Made by a program: the position numbers and the translations under genes. A model generated the notes under the pieces. The model was not told the origin of the DNA and searched no databases. It was given only the letters and a program-made list of their open reading frames with translations. Source: Gottfriedia luciferensis (GTDB lineage Bacteria > Bacillota > Bacilli > Bacillales > Bacillaceae_G). Taken from it: a stretch of DNA of 64,000 bases. The stretch lies in assembly GCF_001712755.1 (NCBI RefSeq), contig NZ_MDKC01000007.1:1-64000 (forward strand), given 5' to 3'. Shown piece by piece: positions 1 through 8,434 of this stretch (positions within the stretch are counted from its first letter, which is position 1; the number at the start of each line of letters is the position of its first letter).

Positions 1-51
1 GCCTGCCTGTCACGCAGGAGATCGCCGGTTCGATCCCGGTCGGGACCGCCA
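1..51 (+). tRNA. tRNA-Asp (GTC), 5' end missing
   Basis: The anticodon arm with GTC, the T arm and the 3' acceptor strand followed by an encoded CCA are present. The 5' acceptor and D arm lie before the window. It is the first of a closely spaced tRNA array. Confidence 0.9.
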
Positions 52-59
52 TTTAAGAT

Positions 60-135
<76 letters not shown>

Positions 136-180
136 TCTTAAATAAATAGTAAAAAAACAAAGTGATTTAGATAATAAAAT

Positions 181-253
<73 letters not shown>

Positions 254-263
254 CTCTTTAACC

Positions 264-348
264 GGAGGGGTAGCGAAGTGGCTAAACGCGGCGGACTGTA
301 AATCCGCTCCCTGTGGGTTCGGCGGTTCGAATCCGTCCCCCTCCACCA
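264..348 (+). tRNA. tRNA-Tyr (GTA)
   Basis: An 85-nt type II tRNA with a long variable arm, acceptor strands GGAGGGG and CCCCTCC, anticodon GTA and an encoded CCA. Confidence 0.95.
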
Positions 349-354
349 TTTTAT

Positions 355-428
355 AGGGGCATAGTTTAACGGTAGAATAGAGGTCTCCAAAACCTTTGGT
401 GTGGGTTCGATTCCTACTGCCCCTGCCA
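355..428 (+). tRNA. tRNA-Trp (CCA)
   Basis: A 74-nt cloverleaf with acceptor strands AGGGGCA and TGCCCCT, anticodon CCA, discriminator G and an encoded CCA end. Confidence 0.95.
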
Positions 429-442
429 AATAATACAATAAT

Positions 443-519
443 GGCGGTCGTGGCGAAGTGGTTAACGCATCGGATTGTGGTTCCGACACTCGTGGGTTCG
501 ATTCCCATCGGTCGCCCCA
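443..519 (+). tRNA. tRNA-His (GTG)
   Basis: The anticodon is GTG. An extra G at position -1 (443) can face discriminator C516, the usual His identity pair. The acceptor helix contains two G-U pairs. The CCA is encoded. Confidence 0.95.
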
Positions 520-599
520 TTTAAATTGTTGTAACGATTACTCAAGTAAGTAATATAATTTATAGTAAATTGAATATAGTATATAAAGTTCTTAATTAA

Positions 600-674
600 T
601 GGGCTATAGCCAAGCGGTAAGGCAACGGATTTTGATTCCGTCATGCCCTGGTTCGAATCCAGGTAGCCCAGCCA
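600..674 (+). tRNA. tRNA-Gln (TTG)
   Basis: Acceptor strands TGGGCTA and TAGCCCA with anticodon TTG, discriminator G and an encoded CCA. An 80-base AT-rich spacer separates it from tRNA-His. Confidence 0.95.
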
Positions 675-679
675 TTTAT

Positions 680-754
680 GCGGAAGTAGTTCAGTGGTAG
701 AATACAACCTTGCCAAGGTTGGGGTCGCGGGTTCGAACCCCGTCTTCCGCTCCA
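680..754 (+). tRNA. tRNA-Gly (GCC)
   Basis: Acceptor strands GCGGAAG and CTTCCGC, anticodon GCC, encoded CCA; 75 nt. Confidence 0.95.
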
Positions 755-759
755 AATAT

Positions 760-830
<71 letters not shown>

Positions 831-844
831 TTTAATTTACTTCT

Positions 845-928
845 GCCGGGGTGGTGGAATGGCAGACACACAGGACTTAAAATCCTGCGGGGGTTGACCC
901 CGTGCCGGTTCGAGTCCGGCCCTCGGTA
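845..928 (+). tRNA. tRNA-Leu (TAA)
   Basis: A type II tRNA with a long variable arm, anticodon TAA and 5' acceptor GCCGGGG. The 3' strand CCTCGGT forms two G-U pairs with it. The CCA is not encoded. A terminator follows at once. Confidence 0.93.
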
Positions 929-933
929 TCATT

Positions 934-961
934 AAACCTCTTACTTTTGTAAGAGGTTTTT
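934..961 (+). terminator. Intrinsic terminator of the main tRNA array
   Basis: A stem of AACCTCTTA paired with TAAGAGGTT and a short loop is followed by T residues, six bases after tRNA-Leu(TAA). Confidence 0.85.
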
Positions 962-1020
962 AATTACAGATTTGATGGACAATTTGTCTTTCATATATTA
1001 TAATTATTTTATAACTTTTT

Positions 1021-1103
1021 GGCGGTGTGGTGGAATGGCAGACACGCCTGACTCAAAATCAGGTATCTTCACGGATGTGCAGGTTCAAGTCCTGTCACCG
1101 CTA
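1021..1103 (+). tRNA. tRNA-Leu (CAA)
   Basis: An 83-nt type II tRNA with acceptor strands GGCGGTG and CACCGCT (one G-U pair), anticodon CAA and a long variable arm. The CCA is not encoded. A terminator separates it from the preceding array, so it may have its own promoter in 962-1020. Confidence 0.93.
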
Positions 1104-1121
1104 TATTGTAATCAGAGAAGA

Positions 1122-1152
1122 GGATTTTGCAGAGATGCAGAATCCTTTTTTT
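1122..1152 (+). terminator. Terminator after tRNA-Leu (CAA)
   Basis: A ten-base-pair stem (1122-1131 with 1136-1145, one G-U pair) with a GAGA loop is followed by seven T residues. Confidence 0.9.
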
Positions 1153-1213
1153 GTAGGTTAATTCTTCTTCATTAGGCATTATCTAATTGTCTTCTTATTG
1201 TTTTAAGGAACAT

Positions 1214-1260
1214 CATAAAGAAAGGCAGCGACTATAACAATGGTCGCTGCCTTCTTTATG
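1214..1260 (-). terminator. Long hairpin, terminator of the 1290-1586 gene
   Basis: An inverted repeat of about 18 bp (CATAAAG...GGCAGCGAC paired with GTCGCTGCC...CTTTATG) lies just past the stop of the minus-strand gene. It could work in both directions. Confidence 0.7.
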
Positions 1261-1289
1261 TGACTATGATTCATTTAGAAGTGCGTATT

Positions 1290-1586
1290 TTACATTTTTA
1301 CATACTTACGTTTTTGCTTAGACGCAAGCCAATCAAATTGTTTAGGTTTTCTTTTATTTGCTAAAGTAACTACTAAACCAGTTGTTGCTATTAGTAGGCT
1401 TGCAGCAGCTACTTTAATCGTAAATTGTTTTGCATCTTTTAATTTCTCATTATTGTATCGATCAAGTTCCTTAATTGTATCCTGTGTGAAATCAATCCTG
1501 TCGTTTGTTTCTTCAATCAAACTACATACACCTTCGAAACTTTCGACCAAAGGATTTTTATCTTCATTTACTAAAGGATCTGACAT
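1290..1586 (-). CDS. Hypothetical 98-aa protein with one membrane segment
   Basis: I do not recognise this protein. The start at 1586 (MSDPLVNEDK) follows AGGAGGAG at good spacing; an upstream in-frame ATG lacks such a site. The N-terminal half is acidic and probably helical (FEGVCSLIEETNDRIDFTQDTIKELDRYNNEKLKDA). Near residues 59-76 a hydrophobic stretch (KVAAASLLIATTGLVVTLA) looks like one transmembrane helix, and a very basic tail (KRKPKQ...KQKRKYVKM) would stay in the cytoplasm. It is a single gene with its own hairpin terminator. Confidence 0.7.
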   Translation of the reverse strand: MSDPLVNEDKNPLVESFEGVCSLIEETNDRIDFTQDTIKELDRYNNEKLKDAKQFTIKVAAASLLIATTGLVVTLANKRKPKQFDWLASKQKRKYVKM

Positions 1587-1833
1587 AGTTACTCTCCTCC
1601 TATATTTAAACACCTATAAAGAAGAATTCTATGGGAAAATACATTATACCTTCATTCAAATTTCTACAAATCTTTCATATTCTCTGCTAATAGATAATGA
1701 ATAAAAGTACTGTTGAATATTGATCTTTTACTTACTCACGTGATCCGCTATTTTTTACCTCTATAAACATTTTCTACTCTAGACGGTTTTATAAATCAAG
1801 CTTGAACTCTTTCGACAAAAAATGATTTTATTC

Positions 1834-1862
1834 TTGAATTTGTGACATATATATGATAAATT
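1834..1862 (+). promoter_or_regulatory. Possible sigma-A promoter of the 1869-1985 RNA
   Basis: TTGAAT (1834-1839) and TAAATT (1857-1862) are separated by 17 bases. Each box matches the consensus at four of six positions. This is suggestive only; AT-rich DNA gives such matches by chance. Confidence 0.3.
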
Positions 1863-1868
1863 TAATAA

Positions 1869-1985
1869 CAAGTTCATTAAAACCTACTAAATACATATTA
1901 CATTTGTATTAGTAGTTTAGCACTTATAACTTGATAACAACGCAGTGTATTGATTCATTCGAAGAACGATACATTGCGTTTTTTT
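1869..1985 (+). ncRNA. Candidate small RNA with its own terminator
   Basis: No ORF with a ribosome binding site is visible here, yet there are two good hairpins. The first pairs CTACTAAATACA (1884-1895) with TGTATTAGTAG (1905-1915). The second pairs AACGCAGTGTAT (1939-1950) with ATACATTGCGTT (1969-1980) and ends in T residues, the form of an intrinsic terminator on the plus strand. No plus-strand gene ends nearby, so the terminator needs an upstream transcript. The 5' end is inferred from a weak promoter-like pair. Alternatively it is a leader or attenuator of queG, which starts 115 bases later. Confidence 0.4.
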
Positions 1986-2099
1986 ATATTAAAAAGTCTA
2001 TTATTAAAGACTTTTGTGACATAATTAGATAAAGAAATAATTTTCTGACTAGAATAGTAATTATAATTTGTAAATTAACAGGCAGTTAGGTGATTCCTT

Positions 2100-3224
2100 G
2101 TGAATATAAAAGAATTTCAAAAAAAATTGATTTCATATAGTAAAGAAATTGGAATAGATAAGATAGGATTTACGACGGTTGATCCATTTTTAACATTAAA
2201 AAATCGGTTATATAGGCAGCAGGAATTAAATTATCAATCGGGTTTTGAAACAAAGGATATTGAACGAAGAGTAGATGCAAGAAAAATTATGACAGAAGCT
2301 AATTCAATTATTGCAATTGCTTTAGCGTATCCATCTAAATTAAAAAATCCTCCTAAAAGTAAAAAAGGATCTACAAGAGGAATTTTTTGTAGGGCTTCGT
2401 GGGGGGAAGATTACCATGTAGTTGTAAAAAAGAAATTACTTCAGCTTGAGTCATTTATATTATTACATTATCCAAATGCAAATGTTCAGTCGATGGTTGA
2501 TACTGGTGAGCTAGTAGATCGAGCTGTGGCTGAGCGAGCTGGTATAGGTTGGAGTGCTAAAAATTGTTCAATTATTACACCAGAATTCGGTTCATATGTG
2601 TATTTAGGGGAAATGATTACATCACTGCCTTTTGAACCAGATTCGCCTATTGAGGAACAGTGTGGAGAGTGTACAAAATGCATTGATGTTTGTCCAACAA
2701 GTGCGATTGTTTCTCCAGGTCAATTAAATGCTAAAAATTGTATTGCTTTTTTAACACAATCAAAAGAGATGATTCCTGTTGAATTTCGAAAAGAGCTGGG
2801 AAATCGTATATATGGATGCGATACATGTCAGACAGTTTGTCCTAAAAATAAAGGTATTAATTTTACTCATCATACTGAGATGGAACCTGATCCGGAAACT
2901 GTAAAACCATTATTACGCTCTGTATTAAAGGTAAGTAACCGAGAGTTTAAAAGTCAGTTTGGCCAAATGTCTGGGTCTTGGAGAGGAAAGAATCCTATTC
3001 AGCGAAATGCCATCATTGCTTTAGCACATTTTAAAGATGAATCGGCATTAGATGATTTAAAGGAATTAGCGAAAAAAGATGCAAGACCAGTAATTAGAGG
3101 TACAGCTATTTGGGCTATTTTTGAGATTGAGGGAAAGAATAGTACACCATTTATTGAAAGTTGTTTGCAAAAAGAGCAAGACGAGATTGTATTAAAGGAA
3201 ATTAATGCTGTTCTGTCAAGGTAA
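2100..3224 (+). CDS. queG: Epoxyqueuosine reductase QueG
   Basis: QueG catalyses the last step of queuosine synthesis, the cobalamin-dependent reduction of epoxyqueuosine to queuosine in tRNA wobble position 34. The 374-aa protein has the family motif VDTGELVDRAVAERAGIGW near residues 133-151, with Asp134 as the likely catalytic acid. Two ferredoxin-like [4Fe-4S] motifs follow, CGECTKCIDVCP (Cys188, 191, 194, 198) and CDTCQTVCPK (Cys240, 243, 247), plus Cys214. The C-terminal 70 residues look like HEAT repeats, as in Bacillus homologues. The GTG start at 2100 has only a weak AGGTGA site. Its position before the amidase gene and trmL matches yhbA-yhbB-cspR of B. subtilis. Confidence 0.95.
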   Translation: MNIKEFQKKLISYSKEIGIDKIGFTTVDPFLTLKNRLYRQQELNYQSGFETKDIERRVDARKIMTEANSIIAIALAYPSKLKNPPKSKKGSTRGIFCRASWGEDYHVVVKKKLLQLESFILLHYPNANVQSMVDTGELVDRAVAERAGIGWSAKNCSIITPEFGSYVYLGEMITSLPFEPDSPIEEQCGECTKCIDVCPTSAIVSPGQLNAKNCIAFLTQSKEMIPVEFRKELGNRIYGCDTCQTVCPKNKGINFTHHTEMEPDPETVKPLLRSVLKVSNREFKSQFGQMSGSWRGKNPIQRNAIIALAHFKDESALDDLKELAKKDARPVIRGTAIWAIFEIEGKNSTPFIESCLQKEQDEIVLKEINAVLSR

Positions 3225-3300
3225 TCAATATTGAGTGGTATAATCTCTTATTTTTCAACATCGTATAGAATAAGAATATATGTTGAAAAGGGGGATTATC

Positions 3301-4215
3301 TTGTTTAATCGTGAACTTTTAGAGTGTTATTTAAAAGAACGATTACAACTTTATTTTGGTGAAGGACATCGAAGTCATCCTATTCAAGAAAAAGAATATC
3401 AGGCAATCCGGCGTAAAGTTGAATTATATAATAAGCGTAATATTTCTTTAGTGAAAGTATATGGAAATCTTGATGTAAACAATATTTGGACTGATCAGGA
3501 CGTAACGTATATAAATTATACATTCCATACGCGATATTTTTTAAAGCAAACTGATTTATATTTTGAAGAGGATCAACATGAAAGACAGATCGCGATTGAA
3601 AATAATGAAATCTTATATGACATACCATTCCCAATTGATAATCAAGTTGAAAATTTTGAACTCGAAGAAGACGATTTAAGTGAAAATGAATCATTAGATC
3701 GAAATAACAGATATAACCGATTTAATGCTGTTAAATATGCTGAAACCTGGTGGGATGGCCATAATAAAGAATATCCATTGTATGCAAATGATTGTACTAA
3801 TTTTATATCCCAATGTTTAAGGGCTGGAGGCATTCGAATGGTTGGAATGCCAAAACCAGGGACAGGGTGGTGGTATAAAAATCATTCTAATAGTAGTTAT
3901 AGCTGGAGAGTTGCTCACGCATTAAGAAGATTTTTACCTTCACCTAAAACTGGAATTAAAGCAGAAGAGGTGCCTTCTCCAAAAGATCTTACATTGGGGG
4001 ATATTATCGTATATGATTTCGAAGGTGATGGTGTATGGAATCATTGTACAATCGTTGTTGCTAAGGATGAAAATGGTGAACCGTTAGTGAATGCACATAC
4101 AGTAAATAGCCGTAAAAGATATTGGTCATACTATGATTCTTCTGCTTTTACGGAGAATATTAAGTATAAGTTTTTTCACTTCGTTGATGATTTTTCTAAC
4201 CCTCCAATGGAATAA
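3301..4215 (+). CDS. YhbB-like putative amidase
   Basis: The C-terminal half (from about residue 140) is an amidase-like domain (Amidase_6 type) with the cysteine motif YANDCTNFISQCLRAGG, putative nucleophile Cys165, and later conserved WNHCTIVV and NAHT segments that could supply the histidine. The N-terminal 130 residues are not recognised. I chose the TTG at 3301 because AAAGGGGGA lies five to eight bases upstream; an ATG at 3280 overlaps that site. No signal peptide is apparent, so it may act inside the cell or forespore. It sits between queG and trmL as yhbB does in B. subtilis. The substrate is unknown; a peptidoglycan or peptide amide is a guess from the fold. Confidence 0.8.
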   Translation: MFNRELLECYLKERLQLYFGEGHRSHPIQEKEYQAIRRKVELYNKRNISLVKVYGNLDVNNIWTDQDVTYINYTFHTRYFLKQTDLYFEEDQHERQIAIENNEILYDIPFPIDNQVENFELEEDDLSENESLDRNNRYNRFNAVKYAETWWDGHNKEYPLYANDCTNFISQCLRAGGIRMVGMPKPGTGWWYKNHSNSSYSWRVAHALRRFLPSPKTGIKAEEVPSPKDLTLGDIIVYDFEGDGVWNHCTIVVAKDENGEPLVNAHTVNSRKRYWSYYDSSAFTENIKYKFFHFVDDFSNPPME

Positions 4216-4277
4216 TACCTTATTAATTACGAATTTGGTATAATATAAAACATTGAAACAATATAGAGGTGAAAAAG

Positions 4278-4772
4278 ATGGGAATACACGTTGTATTATA
4301 TCAACCACAAATTCCAGCAAATACAGGAAATATTGCACGTACTTGTGCAGGAACAGATACAAGTTTGCATTTAATCCGTCCGTTAGGTTTTTCAACTGAT
4401 GATAAAATGTTAAAAAGAGCTGGTCTTGATTATTGGGAGCATGTAGATATCCATTATCATGATTCTTTGGACGATTTATTTGATAAATATAAAGACGGAA
4501 AATTTTACTTTATAACTAAATTTGGGGAAAAAACATATTCAAACTTTGATTATACAAATTTAGATGAAGAGATTTTCTTTGTATTTGGTAGAGAAACAAC
4601 AGGACTTCCGAAAGAGTTAATTGAAAAAAACATGGAAACTTGTTTACGCATACCAATGACAGATCATATTAGATCTCTAAATTTATCAAATACAGCTGCA
4701 ATTTTAATTTACGAAGCTTTGCGTCAGCAAGATTTCCGTGAATTGTTAAAGGTAAAGGATTATTCTAAGTAA
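4278..4772 (+). CDS. trmL: tRNA (cytidine/uridine-34 2'-O)-methyltransferase TrmL
   Basis: This SPOUT methyltransferase (formerly CspR) methylates the ribose of the wobble nucleotide in certain leucine tRNAs. The 164-aa length is typical. The N-terminus [20 protein letters not shown], the knot motif [11 protein letters not shown] (residues 101-111) and the SAM-binding segment [19 protein letters not shown] (124-142) are diagnostic. The ATG at 4278 sits six bases after GAGGTG; a GTG nine bases earlier falls inside that site and is rejected. Two leucine tRNA genes, possible substrates, lie 3 kb upstream. Confidence 0.95.
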   Translation: MGIHVVLYQPQIPANTGNIARTCAGTDTSLHLIRPLGFSTDDKMLKRAGLDYWEHVDIHYHDSLDDLFDKYKDGKFYFITKFGEKTYSNFDYTNLDEEIFFVFGRETTGLPKELIEKNMETCLRIPMTDHIRSLNLSNTAAILIYEALRQQDFRELLKVKDYSK

Positions 4773-4776
4773 TAAA

Positions 4777-4801
4777 AGTCACCATTTAGGTGATTTTTTT
4801 T
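4777..4801 (+). terminator. Terminator after trmL
   Basis: A short stem TCACC/GGTGA with loop ATTTA is followed by eight T residues. Confidence 0.75.
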
Positions 4802-4837
4802 ATTAAATTAAGATCCGATCAAAGAGTACACAAATAA

Positions 4838-4897
4838 AAAAGATGCTTCCGTTAAAACGGTCTAAATAAAATTAAGATCCGCGTTTAGAAGCATCCT
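4838..4897 (-). terminator. Terminator of the 31-aa minus-strand ORF
   Basis: On the minus strand, GGATGCTTC and GAAGCATC pair across an irregular arm, and a T-rich run follows. It lies 10 bases past the small ORF's stop. Confidence 0.6.
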
Positions 4898-4907
4898 TTA
4901 AAAAATA

Positions 4908-5003
4908 TTATCTGTTTTTCAGTCCAGGTTTGTCATTATAGCCGCCTGTGAAAATTGCTGCTAAGAATGATGCTGTTACTAATAAAATTAATACTAGTCT
5001 CAT
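4908..5003 (-). CDS. Small hydrophobic protein, 31 aa
   Basis: I do not recognise this ORF, but it has the parts of a real gene: GGGAGG about ten bases before the ATG at 5003, a codon-consistent frame and a hairpin terminator just downstream. The product has a basic start, a hydrophobic core of about 18 residues (MRLVLILLVTASFLAAIFTG) and a polar tail GYNDKPGLKNR. It is either a single-span membrane peptide or a very short secreted peptide. It is transcribed away from prkA. Confidence 0.5.
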   Translation of the reverse strand: MRLVLILLVTASFLAAIFTGGYNDKPGLKNR

Positions 5004-5206
5004 CAGTATGTATCCTCCCAATTGAAAAATTCCCAACACCCTAAACCTTATTATACAGAAAAAACATAGAAATATGAAAGTAAATTTATGAGAATTGGAT
5101 TTCGATAAAATATATTTTCCTACTCAAAGATATAGCATGAGTACGGACATCCTTGCATATCCTTTAATAATCTCTCTTACAGATGAGAAGAAGGAGGTAC
5201 TTGTCC

Positions 5207-7102
5207 ATGGATATTTTAAAGAAACTTGAGCAGCACCGGGACATGGAACAAAGATTGAAATGGGAAGGCACTTTTGCTGAGTATCTTGAAATGCTAAAAG
5301 AGGAGCCCTTGGTTGCACAAACTGCACATTCTAGAATTTATAATATGATTAAAGACGCAGGTATTGAAGAAGTGAATGGTAAAAAAACCTACAGTTTCTT
5401 CAATAACAACCTATATGGATTAGAAGAAGCGTTAGAGAGACTCGTGGAAGAATATTTCCATCCTGCTGCCAAGAGATTAGATGTAAAAAAACGTATTTTA
5501 TTGTTAATGGGTCCTGTAAGTGGTGGTAAATCTACTTTAGTTACGATGTTAAAGAGAGGCTTAGAAAATTATTCAAGGTCTGACCAAGGAGCAATCTATG
5601 CTATTAAGGGTTGCCCAATGCATGAAGATCCATTGCATTTAATTCCTAACCATTTAAGAGATGATTTTTTCCAAGAATATGGAGTTCGAATTGAAGGAAA
5701 TCTTTCACCTTTAAATTTAATGAGGCTTGAACAAGAGTTTGGTGGAAGAATAGAAGATGTTATGGTAGAAAGAGTATTTTTATCAGAGGATCGTCGAGTT
5801 GGTATTGGTACCTTTAGCCCGTCTGATCCCAAATCTCAAGATATTGCAGATTTAACAGGAAGTATTGATTTTTCAACAATTGCTCAATTTGGATCAGAGT
5901 CAGATCCTCGTGCCTACCGGTTTGATGGTGAGTTGAATAAAGCAAACCGTGGAATGATGGAATTCCAAGAGATGTTAAAATGTGATGAAAAGTTTTTATG
6001 GCACTTATTATCCCTGACGCAGGAAGGAAACTTTAAGGCAGGGCGTTTTGCATTGATTTCTGCGGATGAGTTAATCATTGCTCATACGAATGAAACAGAG
6101 TACAGATCCTTTATTAATAATAAGAAGAATGAAGCACTTCATTCTCGAATAATCGTAATGCCAATTCCTTATAACTTAAGAGTTAGCGAAGAAGAGAGAA
6201 TTTATCAAAAAATGATCTCTGAAAGTGATGTTTCAAATGTCCATATTGCTCCACATACTTTACGTGTCGCAGCAATGTTTACAATTCTTACTCGTTTAAA
6301 AGAACCAAAACGAGGAGATATTGATTTAGTTAAGAAGATGCGTCTATATGATGGTGAAATGGTAGAAGGCTATAACACTGTTGATTTAGAAGAGCTGAAG
6401 AAAGAATATTTAGATGAAGGTATGCATGGTATCGATCCACGATATGTCATTAACCGTATTTCATCTACAATTATTCGAAAAGAGATTCCTTCAATTAATG
6501 CTCTGGATGTATTACGCTCATTAAAAGATGGTTTAGATCAACATCCATCTATTTCTAATGAAGATCGTGAGCGTTATATGAATTTTATCTCAATCGCAAG
6601 AAAAGAATACGATGATATTGCAAAACAAGAAGTTCAAAAAGCTTTTGTATATTCATATGAAGAGTCTGCAAAAACACTTATGGATAATTATCTTGATAAT
6701 GTAGAAGCATATTGCAATAAGAATAAGCTTCGTGATCCTTTAACAGGTGAAGAGATGAATCCAGATGAGAAGTTGATGCGTTCAATTGAAGAACAAATTG
6801 GTATCTCTGAGAATGCAAAGAAAGCATTCCGTGAAGAAATACTAATTAGAATCTCTGCATATGCAAGAAAAGGTAAACGTTTTGATTACAATTCACACGA
6901 AAGATTAAAAGAAGCAATCCAAAAGAAACTTTTTTCGGATCTGAAGGATGTTGTGAAGATTACGACGTCCACAAAAACTCCTGACGAGCGTCAATTAAAG
7001 AAAATTAATGACGTTGTCAGCAGATTAGTTGATGAATATGGTTATAACTCAACATCAGCAAACGAATTATTACGCTACGTAGGTTCATTACTTAACCGTT
7101 AA
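5207..7102 (+). CDS. prkA: PrkA serine protein kinase/AAA+ ATPase
   Basis: PrkA is a sporulation-linked protein with an N-terminal AAA+ domain and a C-terminal kinase-like region. Homologues have been described as a serine kinase and, more recently, an AAA+ protease. The 631-aa product has the Walker A motif GPVSGGKST at residues 102-110 and the family segment KGCPMHEDPLHLIP. The start at 5207 (MDILKKLEQH) has AAGGAGG eight bases upstream. It normally works with the YhbH/DUF444 protein, encoded here 1.3 kb downstream after an intervening aldo-keto reductase. In B. subtilis it is expressed in the mother cell; no convincing sigma-E promoter was seen upstream here. Confidence 0.95.
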   Translation: MDILKKLEQHRDMEQRLKWEGTFAEYLEMLKEEPLVAQTAHSRIYNMIKDAGIEEVNGKKTYSFFNNNLYGLEEALERLVEEYFHPAAKRLDVKKRILLLMGPVSGGKSTLVTMLKRGLENYSRSDQGAIYAIKGCPMHEDPLHLIPNHLRDDFFQEYGVRIEGNLSPLNLMRLEQEFGGRIEDVMVERVFLSEDRRVGIGTFSPSDPKSQDIADLTGSIDFSTIAQFGSESDPRAYRFDGELNKANRGMMEFQEMLKCDEKFLWHLLSLTQEGNFKAGRFALISADELIIAHTNETEYRSFINNKKNEALHSRIIVMPIPYNLRVSEEERIYQKMISESDVSNVHIAPHTLRVAAMFTILTRLKEPKRGDIDLVKKMRLYDGEMVEGYNTVDLEELKKEYLDEGMHGIDPRYVINRISSTIIRKEIPSINALDVLRSLKDGLDQHPSISNEDRERYMNFISIARKEYDDIAKQEVQKAFVYSYEESAKTLMDNYLDNVEAYCNKNKLRDPLTGEEMNPDEKLMRSIEEQIGISENAKKAFREEILIRISAYARKGKRFDYNSHERLKEAIQKKLFSDLKDVVKITTSTKTPDERQLKKINDVVSRLVDEYGYNSTSANELLRYVGSLLNR

Positions 7103-7112
7103 ATTGTTTAAG

Positions 7113-7142
7113 CGGCTATCGATTAGATAGCCGTTTTCTTTT
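7113..7142 (+). terminator. Terminator after prkA
   Basis: CGGCTATC pairs with GATAGCCG across a five-base loop, followed by TTTTCTTTT. Confidence 0.88.
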
Positions 7143-7205
7143 GTAATTAATAACGTTTATCCTATAATGAGGATAATGATTAAAAAGAAGGGTGAGATAG
7201 TGTAA

Positions 7206-8108
7206 ATGAAAAGAATTCAAATAGCTGAAAATCTTGAGTTTTCTCAAATTATTCACGGTTTATGGCGCTTATCTGAATGGAAAATGACATCAGAACAATT
7301 AGTCACTTTTATAGAAGAATGTATTGATTTAGGAATTACAACATTTGATCATGCCGATATTTACGGTGGGTATACTTGTGAAGAAATTTTTGGAAAGGCT
7401 CTAGCATTAAAACCGGAGCTTCGTGAAAAAATTCAAATCGTTACAAAATGTGGTATAAAGTTAAAGTCATCAAAGTTCCCTGAACTTAAAATGAATCATT
7501 ATGATACTAGTAAAGAGCATATCCTTATGAGTGTTAATAATTCTCTGGAAAATCTACAAACAGATTATATCGATTTACTTTTAGTACATAGACCAAATCC
7601 GTTTATGAATCCAAAGGAAATTGCAGAGGCGTTTAATCAACTTCATTCGGAAGGAAAAGTACGCTACTTTGGAGTATCAAACTTTTTACCATCTCAATTT
7701 AATGCATTACAAGCATATCTAAACATGCCTTTAGTAACAAATCAAATCGAAGTTTCGCCAATGCAATTAGAGCATTTTGAAAAGGGAACGATTGATTTAT
7801 TACTTGAAAAAGATATTGCTCCAATGATCTGGTCCCCATTAGCAGGTGGACAAATTTTTACTAGTCAGTCTGAATCAGCTGTACGAGTTCGAGCAATGCT
7901 TGAAGAGATTTCTAGTGAAATTGGCGCAAATTCAATCGACGAAGTAATGTATGCATGGTTATTAGCTCATCCTGCTAAAATGATGCCAATCGTAGGGTCT
8001 GGTAAAATTGAACGTGTTAAAACAGCAGTTGAGTCTACAAAGTTAAGAATGTCAGCGGAACAATGGTTACGAATTTACGTAGCTGGAATGGGTCATAATT
8101 TACCTTAA
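7206..8108 (+). CDS. Aldo/keto reductase
   Basis: A 300-aa NADPH-dependent oxidoreductase of the YdhF-like aldo/keto reductase group. The catalytic tetrad is visible: Asp48 and Tyr53 in TFDHADIYGGY, Lys81 in IVTKCG and His128 in LLVHRP. The cofactor-binding end contains PIVGSGKIERV. The substrate cannot be read from the sequence. It is monocistronic, with the prkA terminator before it and its own terminator after. It separates prkA from yhbH, which are usually closer in Bacillus. Confidence 0.9.
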   Translation: MKRIQIAENLEFSQIIHGLWRLSEWKMTSEQLVTFIEECIDLGITTFDHADIYGGYTCEEIFGKALALKPELREKIQIVTKCGIKLKSSKFPELKMNHYDTSKEHILMSVNNSLENLQTDYIDLLLVHRPNPFMNPKEIAEAFNQLHSEGKVRYFGVSNFLPSQFNALQAYLNMPLVTNQIEVSPMQLEHFEKGTIDLLLEKDIAPMIWSPLAGGQIFTSQSESAVRVRAMLEEISSEIGANSIDEVMYAWLLAHPAKMMPIVGSGKIERVKTAVESTKLRMSAEQWLRIYVAGMGHNLP

Positions 8109-8111
8109 ATA

Positions 8112-8154
8112 AAAATAAGTGGAGAACTTTTACTAGTTTTCCACTTATTTTTTT
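8112..8154 (+). terminator. Terminator after the aldo/keto reductase
   Basis: AAATAAGTGG pairs with CCACTTATTT and a T run follows. Confidence 0.85.
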
Positions 8155-8283
8155 GTTCTTTTTTAAGTAATTTTACATATAGTTAAAGGCAAAAGTTTAT
8201 TGGAATTTTTATATAAATATATCTATTTTTAAGGACTCGTCCAATTTTCTGAAAAAATGGGTGTAAAATTTAGAAGAAACATT

Positions 8284-8312
8284 GTCAATTATTGTGTCCT
8301 TCTGCATATGAT
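8284..8312 (+). promoter_or_regulatory. Possible sigma-E promoter of yhbH
   Basis: GTCAATTA (8284-8291) and CATATGAT (8305-8312) are 13-14 bases apart, close to the mother-cell sigma-E pattern GTCATATT-N13/14-CATACAAT. B. subtilis yhbH is a sigma-E gene as I recall. The rest of the 326-base gap before yhbH shows no gene. Confidence 0.45.
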
Positions 8313-8434
8313 AGAGTAATCCATAAAAAAGGGTAGAAAATCACCTACCGATTTAGTTTATGCAATTTAGCATTACTGTGTGACGATTTTTTTATTTTTA
8401 AAATAAATCATAACAAGTAAGGGAGGGAAAGAAA

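Noticed and set aside
4804-4881. Direct repeat AAATTAAGATCCG as a mobile-element target duplication
   Set aside because: Only 52 bases of terminator-like sequence lie between the copies, with no transposase or inverted ends.
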